Positions 54,054 through 61,628 of a DNA stretch of 64,000 nucleotides are shown here, piece by piece. A program made the translations under genes and the position numbers. How positions within the stretch are numbered: position 1 is the first letter of the stretch; each line of letters opens with the position of its first letter. Location of the stretch: positions 7,818,001 through 7,882,000 of the forward strand of contig NZ_AP022870.1 in the NCBI RefSeq assembly GCF_011764545.1, read 5' to 3'. The notes beneath the pieces are model-generated. The model did not search any database. It was not told where the DNA came from and worked only from the letters and a program-made list of their open reading frames with translations. This DNA is from Phytohabitans flavus (lineage in GTDB: Bacteria; Actinomycetota; Actinomycetes; Mycobacteriales; Micromonosporaceae).

Positions 54054-56141
54054 CTAGGCGCGGCCGAGGCGGTCGAGGATCCACGCGGCGACGAACGCCT
54101 CTTCCTTCCAGGCGTCGTACCGGCCGCTGGGGCCGCCGTGGCCGGCGCCCATCTCGATCTTCAGCAGGTACTCGCCGCTGGGCGAGGTCGCCCGCAGCCG
54201 TGCGATCCACTTCGCCGGCTCGTGGTAGAGCACGCGCGTGTCGTGGAGGCTTGTCACGGCCAGGATCGCCGGGTACTTCACGGCCGTGACGTTCTCGTAC
54301 GGCGTGTACGACTTCATGTACGCGTACACGTCCTGGTTGTCGAGCGGGTTGCCCCACTCCTCCCACTCCGTGACCGTGAGCGGCAGCGACGGGTCGAGGA
54401 TCGAGTTGAGCGCGTCGACGAATGGCACCTGCGCCACCACGCCGGCGAACGCGTCCGGCGCGAGGTTGGCCACCGCGCCCATCAGCAGGCCGCCGGCCGA
54501 GCCGCCCCGGGCCACAAGCCGGTCGGTGGCCGTCCAGCCCGCCTTGACCAGGTGCCGCGCGCAGGCCACGAAGTCGGTGAACGTGTTCTTCTTGGCCAGC
54601 AGCTTGCCCTCTTCGTACCACCGGCGGCCGAGCTCGCCACCGCCCCGGATGTGCGCGACCGCGAAAATCACGCCACGGTCCAGCAGGGAGAGGCGCGGGA
54701 TCGAGAACCAGGGGTCCATGCTCGCCTCGTACGAGCCGTACCCGTAGATGACCGCGGGTGCCGTGCCGTCCTTGAGCGTGCCGGCGCGGCAGATCAGCGA
54801 GATCGGCACGCGAGTGCCGTCGTCGGCGAGTGCCCAGTCGCGGTGCTGCTCGTACGCCGCCGGGTCGAAGTCGCCGAGCACCGGCTTCTGCTTGCGCAGC
54901 ACCATCGTGTGGGTGACGAGGTCGTAGTCGTAGACCGAGTCGGGCGTCACGAACGAGGCGTAGTGGATCCGCACGGTCGACGTCGCGTACTCCGGGTTGG
55001 ACTCCAGGCCCACGCTGTAGATCGGCTCCGGGAAGTCGATGTCGTACGTCTCGGTGGAGCCGACCGGCAGCACGCGCAGCCCGGTGAGCCCGTCTTTGCG
55101 CAGCGACACGACCAGGTGGTTGGCGAACGCGTCGACCCCCTCCAGCCGCGTGCCGGGGGTGTGCGGGATCAGCGGGGCCCAGTCGCCGGGCGCGTCGGCC
55201 GAGGTGTACGCGAGCTCGAAGTCCTCCGCGCCGTCGTTGTGCAGGATCAGGAAGCGGTGGCCGTGGTGCTCGACCGTGTACTCCACACCCTGCCGGCGCG
55301 GTGCGATGATCGCCGGCGCGCCGGTCGGGTTGCTGGCCGGGATCACCCACGCCTCGCTCGTGACCTTGCTGTGCACATCGACCACGATGAACTTCTCGGA
55401 GCGGGTCAGCTCGACACCCACCCAGAAGCGCTCGTCGGCCTCCTCGTACACCACCGCGTCGTCGGTGGCCGCGCTGCCGACGGTGTGCCGCCACACCCGG
55501 TACGGCCGCCACGCCTCGTCCACGGTCAGGTAGAAGAGCGTCGAGCCGTCGGCGGACCAGGCGCTGCCGTAGAACGTGTCGGGCACCTCGTCGGCCAGCA
55601 CCTCGCCGGTGCGCAGGTCCTTGACCCGGAGGGTGAAGCGCTCGTCGCCGGCGAAGTCGGTGGAGTAGGCCAGCCACCGCCCATCCGGACTGACGTCGAA
55701 AGTGCCGAGCGCGAAGAAGTCGTGCCCCTCGGCGAGCGTGTTGCCGTCGAGCAGCACCGCCTCGCCGTCGAGCGGCGCACCGTCCTCGGTGGAGGGTGGC
55801 TCGGTCTCGCCGTCGCGTACCGCCCGGCGGCAGTAGATGCCGTACTGCTGGCCCTCGACCGTACGCGTGTAGTACCAGTGGTCGCCCTTGCGCGTGGGCA
55901 CCGAGAGGTCGGTCTCCTTGGTGCGCCGCTTGGTCTCGTCGAAGAGCGTGTCGCGCAGGCTGGCGAGGTGCGCCGTGGCCGCCTCGGTAAAGGCGTTCTC
56001 CGCCTTGAGGTACGCGATCGTGTCCGGGTCGTCCTTGCCGGCGAGCCAGGCGTACTCGTCCACGACGGTGTCGCCGTGGTGCGTGCGTTCGGCGGGCACG
56101 CGCTTGGCGACCGGTGGGGTCGCGGCGGTTTCGGTCGTCAC
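54054..56141 (-). CDS. S9 family oligopeptidase (oligopeptidase B / PtrB type)
   Basis: 695 residues; a cytoplasmic serine oligopeptidase. The N-terminal beta-propeller opens ERTHHGDTVVDEYAWLAGKD. The catalytic domain has the nucleophile in VARGGSAGGLLMGAVAN, the oxyanion region GYGSYEASMDPWFSIPRLSL, FVDALNSILDPSLPLT, the acid in VTSLHDTRVLYHEP and the histidine in MGAGHGGPSGRYDAW. The length is normal and the frame is intact. It is divergent from the FAD oxidase gene; the 65-bp spacer holds a LexA-like box. Confidence 0.92.
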   Translation of the reverse strand: MTTETAATPPVAKRVPAERTHHGDTVVDEYAWLAGKDDPDTIAYLKAENAFTEAATAHLASLRDTLFDETKRRTKETDLSVPTRKGDHWYYTRTVEGQQYGIYCRRAVRDGETEPPSTEDGAPLDGEAVLLDGNTLAEGHDFFALGTFDVSPDGRWLAYSTDFAGDERFTLRVKDLRTGEVLADEVPDTFYGSAWSADGSTLFYLTVDEAWRPYRVWRHTVGSAATDDAVVYEEADERFWVGVELTRSEKFIVVDVHSKVTSEAWVIPASNPTGAPAIIAPRRQGVEYTVEHHGHRFLILHNDGAEDFELAYTSADAPGDWAPLIPHTPGTRLEGVDAFANHLVVSLRKDGLTGLRVLPVGSTETYDIDFPEPIYSVGLESNPEYATSTVRIHYASFVTPDSVYDYDLVTHTMVLRKQKPVLGDFDPAAYEQHRDWALADDGTRVPISLICRAGTLKDGTAPAVIYGYGSYEASMDPWFSIPRLSLLDRGVIFAVAHIRGGGELGRRWYEEGKLLAKKNTFTDFVACARHLVKAGWTATDRLVARGGSAGGLLMGAVANLAPDAFAGVVAQVPFVDALNSILDPSLPLTVTEWEEWGNPLDNQDVYAYMKSYTPYENVTAVKYPAILAVTSLHDTRVLYHEPAKWIARLRATSPSGEYLLKIEMGAGHGGPSGRYDAWKEEAFVAAWILDRLGRA

Positions 56142-56191
56142 GTACGACCACGTTACCGGGCGTCATGGTCTGGCGCGGGGACGCCGGTTCT

Positions 56192-56207
56192 TCGTACACT
56201 TGTTCGA
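56192..56207. promoter_or_regulatory. LexA-like (SOS) box overlapping the FAD oxidase start
   Basis: TCGTACACTTGTTCGA matches the actinobacterial SOS box TCGAAC-N4-GTTCGA in 11 of 12 positions. It overlaps the first base of ATG 56207 and lies 51 bases upstream of the divergent oligopeptidase start. Confidence 0.45.
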
Positions 56208-57487
56208 TGACGACGCGCGGAGCCCTCTTCCGGAGCCTCGTCGACATCTGTGGCATGCGCTTCGCCAGGCTCGCCGGTCGGGCCGACACAGTCGCCGGCG
56301 CGCAGGCGAGCTGGGTCGCGGCGCCGCCCACGATCGACGGCGTCGCGGCCATCGTGCGCCTCGCCGTCGAGCACGACCTCGCCGTCGTGGCCCGGGGCGC
56401 CGCCACCAAGCTCGACTGGGGTGCCCGACCCACCCGTGCGGACATGCTGCTCGACACCGGCCGCCTGGCTGGCGTCTGGCACCACGCGCCCACCGAGGGC
56501 GTGGCCGAGATCGGCGCGGGTACACCGCTGCGAGCCGCGCAGGCGGCGCTCGCCCGCGGCGGCTACAGGTTGGCGCTCGACACTCCCTCCGTCGGAGCCA
56601 CGATCGGCGGTGTCATCGCCGCCGACGAGGCCGGCCCGCTGGCCCATCGCCACGGCTCGGTCGCCGACCAGCTCGCCGGCGTGAGCTACGTGAGCGCCAC
56701 CGGCATCCTCACCCACTCCGGTGGCCGGGCCGCCGACGGTACGCCTGATCGGGGCGTCGGCCGTCTGCTGAGCGGGTCGGCCGGTGCGCTCGGCGTGATC
56801 GTCTCGGCCACCGTCAGGGTGCTCCCCCAGCCTGCCTCCCGGGCCTGGGTGCGCCGGTCGATCTGGACCCCGCTGGAGCTGTATGACGTGGTGCGCGGCC
56901 TGCTCCGCAGTCGGGTCCAGGCGGCGGCCGTCGAGTTCGACCTCCCGGCCAGCCGGCCCGTGCTCGTGCCCCGGCAGCGGGCTCCGCGCGGCCCCGGCAC
57001 GCTCGCGGTGTTGCTGGAGGGAGAGCCCGGCGAGGTCCTGGAGCGCTCCACCCGGATGGCTGACCTGCTCGGCGAGGACGCAGCGATCCGCTCCGAGCCG
57101 CCGGCATGGTGGGGGCGCTATCCGTTCGGCCCCGACGACGTCGCGCTGCGCGTCACGGTGCCCTCGGCCGACCTGCACGCCGCCATCTACGCGATCCGCG
57201 ACGCGGCGGGCGCGACCGTGCCCGTGCGCGGCTCGGCCGGCACCGGCGTCGTCCACGCGTCGCTACCCGGCAACGCACACCCCGACCGGGTCGCCGCCGT
57301 GCTGGAGGCGGTGCGCGGGGTGCTGCTCGGCCGGGCGGGCTCGTGCGTGGTGGTCTCCGCCCCGCCCGCGATCCGTGACGCGGTCGACCTGTGGGGCCCG
57401 GTCGCCAGCCCCGATCTCGTGCGCCGGGTCAAGGAGCGCTTCGACCCGGCCGGACGCCTCGCCCCAGGCCGGTTCTACGGCGCCTGA
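56207..57487 (+). CDS. FAD-binding oxidoreductase, GlcE-like
   Basis: 426 residues. The PCMH-type FAD domain has VARGAATKLDWGA, MLLDTGRLAGVWHHAPTEGV and TPSVGATIGGVIAADEAGP; the C-terminal cap ends RVKERFDPAGRLAPGRFYG, the typical glycolate-oxidase subunit ending. The family oxidises 2-hydroxy acids with partner subunits, none of which are adjacent. ATG 56207 is the most natural start but lacks a good ribosome site. Substrate unknown. Confidence 0.82.
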   Translation: MTTRGALFRSLVDICGMRFARLAGRADTVAGAQASWVAAPPTIDGVAAIVRLAVEHDLAVVARGAATKLDWGARPTRADMLLDTGRLAGVWHHAPTEGVAEIGAGTPLRAAQAALARGGYRLALDTPSVGATIGGVIAADEAGPLAHRHGSVADQLAGVSYVSATGILTHSGGRAADGTPDRGVGRLLSGSAGALGVIVSATVRVLPQPASRAWVRRSIWTPLELYDVVRGLLRSRVQAAAVEFDLPASRPVLVPRQRAPRGPGTLAVLLEGEPGEVLERSTRMADLLGEDAAIRSEPPAWWGRYPFGPDDVALRVTVPSADLHAAIYAIRDAAGATVPVRGSAGTGVVHASLPGNAHPDRVAAVLEAVRGVLLGRAGSCVVVSAPPAIRDAVDLWGPVASPDLVRRVKERFDPAGRLAPGRFYGA

Positions 57488-57581
57488 AGTTTTTTCCGCG
57501 CGCTGTCGATTCGCGTGCGGTTCGTTCGACGCCCTGGTAGAGCCATTGGTGGCGACGAACGAGGACGAAGGAGTGCGGACC

Positions 57582-58031
57582 ATGCGATTCATGCTGCTGC
57601 TCAAGGGCGACCCGCCACTGCCGGAGGGTGGCGACAGCGACGCGATCTCGCAGCCGCCCGCGGAGCTGATCAGCGCGATGGGGAAGTACAACGAGGAGAT
57701 GGCCAAGGCCGGCGTCCTCCTGGCCGCTGAGGGGCTGTACCCCAGCTCGACCGGGGCGCGCGTGGTCTACCGGGACGGCAAGCGCACGGTTGTCGACGGG
57801 CCGTTCGCCGAGGCGAAGGAGCTGATCGCCGGCTTCTACCTGATCCAGGTGCGGTCCAAGGAGGAGGCCATCGAGTGGGCCTCCCGCTGCCCGATGGAGG
57901 CTGCCGTGCCGCCGGGCATGGAAGGCGTGGTCGAGGTGCGTCGGGTAGGCGAGACCGCCGAGATGGAAAACATCACCGATGAGCAGCTGGAGCAGGACCG
58001 CCAGCTCAGGGAGCAGATCGCGGGCTTCTGA
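57582..58031 (+). CDS. YCII-related (DGPFAE) protein
   Basis: 149 residues. The ferredoxin-like YCII fold has MRFMLLLKGDPP, the VVDGPFAEAKELIAGFYLIQ motif with the conserved acidic residues, and the closing YciI strand AAVPPGMEGVVEVRRVG. These are often coded near ECF sigma factors, which are not seen here. Enzymatic role unknown. A strong terminator follows. Confidence 0.85.
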   Translation: MRFMLLLKGDPPLPEGGDSDAISQPPAELISAMGKYNEEMAKAGVLLAAEGLYPSSTGARVVYRDGKRTVVDGPFAEAKELIAGFYLIQVRSKEEAIEWASRCPMEAAVPPGMEGVVEVRRVGETAEMENITDEQLEQDRQLREQIAGF

Positions 58032-58048
58032 CGCGTCGTACAGGCGAA

Positions 58049-58088
58049 GATCCTGGTCGTTCACCCCTCACGGCGAACGACCAGGACC
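58049..58088. terminator. Bidirectional hairpin terminator
   Basis: GATCCTGGTCGTTC (58049-58062) pairs with GAACGACCAGGACC (58075-58088) with one G-T or mismatched step, between the converging YCII and glycosyltransferase genes. Confidence 0.75.
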
Positions 58089-58092
58089 TCGC

Positions 58093-59262
58093 TCAGCGGA
58101 TCGCGAAGAGGGCGTCGGCGTACTCGGACCGATGGGCACGGTGGAAAAGCCCCAGCTCCGACAGCGCCTTGTCGACGCTGGGCTGGTCCCGGAACGTATC
58201 CAGGTGCTCGCCCCAGAGGTCGAGATCCTTCCGCCAGGCGGCGACGTACTCCCGGCAGATCTTCGGCGTGATGAACGAGCTCGCGCCCTTCGCCGCCCGG
58301 AGCGACGCCTGGACCTTTTCGCGTTTGACGGGATCCGCGATCCGGCTTTCCGAGCGGGCCAGTACGTCGTCGAGCAGGCGCCGCCTGCGATAGAGAAAAT
58401 CGGCCCAGAAAACGGAGTCGGCATGCTCGGGGCCCAGCCCATTGTCGAGCAGCCAGTAAATCCCTTCGGCGAGTGAGTCGCCCAACTCTTCCCTGGCAGC
58501 TCGCTCCGGCGTGGCGAACGGATCGTACTCCTTCTGCACCGCCCGGCCGGTGACCGCGACCTTGAACGGAACGCCGTCGCCGAGAAGGAAGAACCAGTCT
58601 TCGTTATAGATATTGGGGAAGAAGGACCGGGTGTTTTTCGGCGCCACCAGCATCGCGCCGCCACCGATGAACGTATCCTGCTCCCCGTCCACGGCGCGAT
58701 AGGCATGGCAAACGACGGAGTTGTCTTCGTAGCCGAAATTTTCCAGGCCGACCGCGCGGTAGTTGTCGAGCAGGCTGGCCGCCCCGCCAAGGTCGTCCGG
58801 ATTGACGCCGAAGATGTCGTCGTCGAGGAAGAGGATGCGCTCCCACCCAGCGATGCGCGCCAGGAGAAGACCGAGGTTTCGCTTGAGACTGAGGTCTACG
58901 ACGCTGCCCATGCCCGCCTCTTCGAGCAGGGCCTCGGTCGCGAAGCCCGGAATCGCCCGCACGTCGTCGCAGTCGATCGCCAGGACGGTGGCGCCCAGAC
59001 TCTGGCCCAGCTCGGTGGCTTCCGATGCCCGGGCCGCCTGGCTACAGAGCGCGACCACCGGGCAACCGACCTTGAGACCCAGCAGGATCGCCTCGCGCAG
59101 GGTCACCGCCCCGCGCGCCGTCGGCACGACGATCGCGTCGAGGCTTCCCGCACCACGAGCCGGGACCCGGTCCAACAGGTGCCTGTGTGAGCCATGGTGG
59201 AAGGACGGATCATGAGGTAAGTCCGTCAACGCTGTGTCTTGCCAGCGGCGCGGCAAGGTCAT
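58093..59262 (-). CDS. GT-A type glycosyltransferase-like protein
   Basis: 389 residues. The first half is Rossmann-like (LDAIVVPTARGAVTLREAIL, LKVGCPVVALCSQAARASEA). The GT-A core follows with a DxD motif in ERILFLDDDIFG, then DTFIGGGAMLVAP and NEDWFFLLGDG, which suits an acceptor or donor pocket. The C-terminal half is helical. ATG 59262 follows GGAGGG and overlaps the stop of the XRE gene (ATGA), so the two are coupled. The substrate is unknown; the nearby epimerase gene fits a glycan-modifying role. Confidence 0.65.
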   Translation of the reverse strand: MTLPRRWQDTALTDLPHDPSFHHGSHRHLLDRVPARGAGSLDAIVVPTARGAVTLREAILLGLKVGCPVVALCSQAARASEATELGQSLGATVLAIDCDDVRAIPGFATEALLEEAGMGSVVDLSLKRNLGLLLARIAGWERILFLDDDIFGVNPDDLGGAASLLDNYRAVGLENFGYEDNSVVCHAYRAVDGEQDTFIGGGAMLVAPKNTRSFFPNIYNEDWFFLLGDGVPFKVAVTGRAVQKEYDPFATPERAAREELGDSLAEGIYWLLDNGLGPEHADSVFWADFLYRRRRLLDDVLARSESRIADPVKREKVQASLRAAKGASSFITPKICREYVAAWRKDLDLWGEHLDTFRDQPSVDKALSELGLFHRAHRSEYADALFAIR

Positions 59263-60346
59263 GAGTTGCCCTCCGGCCATTCGTGAAGGACCGTGTCCGG
59301 GAGGGTCCAGTCTGGCGTCATTACCACACCGCTAACGATCTGCACCCGCGCGAGGATACTGAAGGTGTCCCCGTTGCGGAATCGGTCCTGTAGATGCTCC
59401 GCATTGCGATCTCGGAAACGCTCGTCGGTGAGACTCCGGACGGCCCCGAGGACACCCGGCTAAACATGCCGTTGCAGATAGTGACCGTTCGCTCGCGATT
59501 CAGGGGATTGCGGGTACGGAAGATATGCGCGACGTCCTCGACCAGGATCCGTCCGGCCTCGGTTTCCTCCAGCCGCGGGGTGAACAATACGGATCGATCG
59601 CCGTCTGTCACCTTGAAGCCGCCTCGATTCGGGTCGTCGTCGTCCGAGCTCTGTACGACCGGCACGTCGACCAGGCGGAGGAGGTTGCGCGTGGTCTCAT
59701 TCCAGTCCACCCCGCCGAGCACGACCAGGTGCGTCGTGTAGTCATCCGGCGTGAGGCTCGCCGCGCTCCGGTACACGACGTGCAGGGTCGGGTTGGTCGC
59801 CCGGATGTGTCCGTGCAGCTCGAAGAGCGCGTCAAGGTCGGTGAGGGTGTATAGCTCCGTGTAGTCCGGGTCGTCGAGTCGGGCGTGCGGCATGGCTTCG
59901 CGAAGTCGCGCGGGCAGCTCGGCGCAGACGATGGTGACGGGCGCGCCGTCGCTGAAGTGCCACGGGCCCTGCCCGACGATGTCAAAGTGGACACTGTCCG
60001 CGCCGATGGGACCGGCGACGGCGGCATTGCGGAGCATCAGCAGCTCGCGGCTGAGCGCGTCCTTGGCCGCAAGCTCGACATCGGTGAGCTCGGTGTCGCT
60101 CACGAGCTGGTAGGAGCGGTCCGCGACGGATCGACGGGTGCAGAAGAAGCTTGCGTAGCTGGCCAGTCGCTCGGCTGGCGGGGTGATCGGCTTGTGCTGG
60201 CGCTCCCACGAAGAAATGAGCGGAACGCTTACGTGCAGCGCAGTGGCCAGCTGGGCCTGGGTCACTCTCAGGTCAGGCCAGTGGTTTTCCCGCAATGCGC
60301 GAAGGCGCAGGGCGAGCGTGCGGGCCGCTCCGTCGGCAGGTTGCAC
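59259..60346 (-). pseudogene. XRE-type regulator with a large C-terminal domain, frame broken near the end
   Basis: From GTG 60346 (ribosome site GAAGGG) the N-terminus is an XRE helix-turn-helix (VTQAQLATALHVSVPLISSW). The remaining 280 residues form an uncharacterised alpha/beta domain (APVTIVCAELPARLREAMPH, LYTLTDLDALFELHGHIRAT, HLVVLGGVDWNETTRNLL). The frame is lost at CCC 59455-59457; one added base restores GVLGAVRSLTDERFRDRNAE, then SILARVQIVSGVVMTP, ending EWPEGNS at 59259. It is translationally coupled to the glycosyltransferase. Two TTCAG-type palindromes lie upstream, suggesting autoregulation. Likely a ligand-sensing regulator; ligand unknown. Confidence 0.7.
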
Positions 60347-60365
60347 GATGTGCCCTTCAGAAGTC

Positions 60366-60383
60366 TTCAGTGTAGTGACTGAA
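60366..60383. promoter_or_regulatory. Palindrome TTCAGT-N6-ACTGAA before the XRE gene
   Basis: A perfect 6-bp dyad, 20 bases upstream of the XRE start codon; the half-site recurs in the palindrome at 60553-60572. Confidence 0.5.
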
Positions 60384-60552
60384 CCTGGTATACCGCAACG
60401 GCTGGGGGCAACGCCAGCCCTTCGCCCAAGGTTCAAGACCAGGAACAGCACGTAAACGTCGTGACTAAGATCTGTCACGTTGCGATCATGCCTGGGCGAT
60501 TGTGTGGCGTCCCCTGTGGACCCTACGCTGAATGTACCTAATCTGATCTGAA

Positions 60553-60572
60553 CTTCAGTCACTGCCCTGAAG
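60553..60572. promoter_or_regulatory. Palindrome CTTCAG-N8-CTGAAG between divergent units
   Basis: A perfect 6-bp dyad sharing the TTCAG half-site with 60366-60383. It lies 5 bases before a strong AGGAGGAGG ribosome site on the plus strand. Confidence 0.45.
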
Positions 60573-60592
60573 ATTCAGGAGGAGGTGGCGCG

Positions 60593-60727
60593 ATGCGAGG
60601 GCTTCTTCTCTCTTGCCGGACCCGGTCGCCGCCGGCCCGTTGGGCGCATCCGCACGCCAAAAGCGAGACACCCCCGGCCGCAATCCAGGGGTGTCCGCAT
60701 CTGAGGTCGGTAGATCTTCCCCCATGA
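60593..60727 (+). CDS. Possible 44-residue leader peptide
   Basis: ATG 60593 has an exceptionally strong AGGAGGAGG (60577-60585) upstream. The product MRGLLLSCRTRSPPARWAHP continues with no recognisable domain and ends 16 bases before the next GTG. A perfect hairpin lies inside its reading frame, so ribosome progress could affect it. It could be a leader, or chance. Confidence 0.35.
   Translation: MRGLLLSCRTRSPPARWAHPHAKSETPPAAIQGCPHLRSVDLPP
60667..60695 (+). promoter_or_regulatory. Hairpin inside the leader frame
   Basis: GACACCCC (60667-60674) pairs perfectly with GGGGTGTC (60688-60695) around a 13-base loop, 49 bases before the next start codon; a terminator or attenuator is possible. 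Confidence 0.45.
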
Positions 60728-60743
60728 TCAGGAAGGGACCACC

Positions 60744-60989
60744 GTGGAGACTTTAACTCCGTATGCCCTGTTTGCCAATCAGGCGGACGGGTCTGGGGCT
60801 GGTGCTGAGGGGCGTTTTCTCGTCCTCGTCGCCGCAGCCTTCGCGCTCCTTTTCGCGCTCGGCCAGATCCGTCGCTCGGTCGCACCGCTCGAGTCGGTCC
60901 TCCGGTCGCTCGGCGCGGCCGCACTCGCCGCAGCTCTCATCGTCGTCGCCTTCATCCTTTTGGTCGCGTCCGTCGTGCTGTCCGCCTGA
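60744..60989 (+). CDS. Small membrane protein, two helices
   Basis: 81 residues with two hydrophobic helices: FLVLVAAAFALLFALGQIRR (about 25-44) and LRSLGAAALAAALIVVAFIL (about 54-73). GTG 60744 follows AGGAAGGGA. No family is recognised. A perfect 12-bp stem terminator follows, so it is a single-gene unit, perhaps with the leader frame. Confidence 0.6.
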   Translation: METLTPYALFANQADGSGAGAEGRFLVLVAAAFALLFALGQIRRSVAPLESVLRSLGAAALAAALIVVAFILLVASVVLSA

Positions 60990-60994
60990 CCGTG

Positions 60995-61033
60995 CCGGCG
61001 CACGGCCCCACAAGCGGTGGAGCCGTGCGCCGG
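60995..61033 (+). terminator. Hairpin terminator
   Basis: CCGGCGCACGGC and GCCGTGCGCCGG form a perfect 12-bp stem around 15 bases, 6 bases after the small membrane protein stop. Confidence 0.8.
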
Positions 61034-61101
61034 TTGCGGTCAGGCTGGGATTTCAACCCTGCTGCGGGAGGACGGGTAGTGGCGCGAGTGGGAGCAACGT
61101 C

Positions 61102-61620
61102 ATGGTGACCGACATATCTATTCGCTTGGTTACGGAGGGTGATCTATCGGCGCTCGCTGAGGTGTTCGGCCAGAGGCTGTTTTTCGCCGACCGCCTCCGG
61201 CGTCAACGGGAGGGCAAGGGCGAGCTGCGCGTCGCGTTCTGGCGCGGTGATCTCATTGGCGGCGTCTACTTGTGGTTAGAGCCCGCCGAGGAGCCGGAAC
61301 TTCGGTTGGGGCTGCCTCGCGTGCCTCTGCTCCAGCACCTTGAGGTGCGAGAAGACCTCCGTAACCACGGGTTCGGCACGGCCCTCGTCCTGGACGCGGA
61401 GGATCGTCTGAGAAAACTGGGTCACCCGAGGGTGGCGCTCGGGGTAGATCTGCATAATCATGACGCCGCGCGTCTGTACAACCGGTTGGGATACATGGTG
61501 TGGCGTTCTCGGCCAGTGGTCACCGTGAGGGAAAATTTCCATCCGGACGGTAGTCGAAGTAGGACTCCCGAGCTTTGCCTGATCTACGTCAAGGATCTTG
61601 TTGCGCACCGCAAAACATGA
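61102..61620 (+). CDS. GNAT acetyltransferase
   Basis: 172 residues. SIRLVTEGDLSALAEVFGQR opens the fold. The acetyl-CoA motif is LEVREDLRNHGFGTALVLDA, then LGVDLHNHDAARLYNRLGYM, the standard GNAT C-terminus. A long extended end (RTPELCLIYVKDLVAHRKT) follows. ATG 61102 is preferred. The stop overlaps an ATG (61617) near the start of the epimerase gene, so both are probably one operon. Substrate unknown. Confidence 0.85.
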   Translation: MVTDISIRLVTEGDLSALAEVFGQRLFFADRLRRQREGKGELRVAFWRGDLIGGVYLWLEPAEEPELRLGLPRVPLLQHLEVREDLRNHGFGTALVLDAEDRLRKLGHPRVALGVDLHNHDAARLYNRLGYMVWRSRPVVTVRENFHPDGSRSRTPELCLIYVKDLVAHRKT

Positions 61621-61628
61621 GGGGCTAC

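Noticed and set aside
53788..56493. Minus-strand open frame of 901 codons
   Set aside because: It lies over the S9 peptidase in another frame; the translation is Arg/Pro/Gly-rich with no domain, while the 54054-56141 frame has all catalytic motifs.
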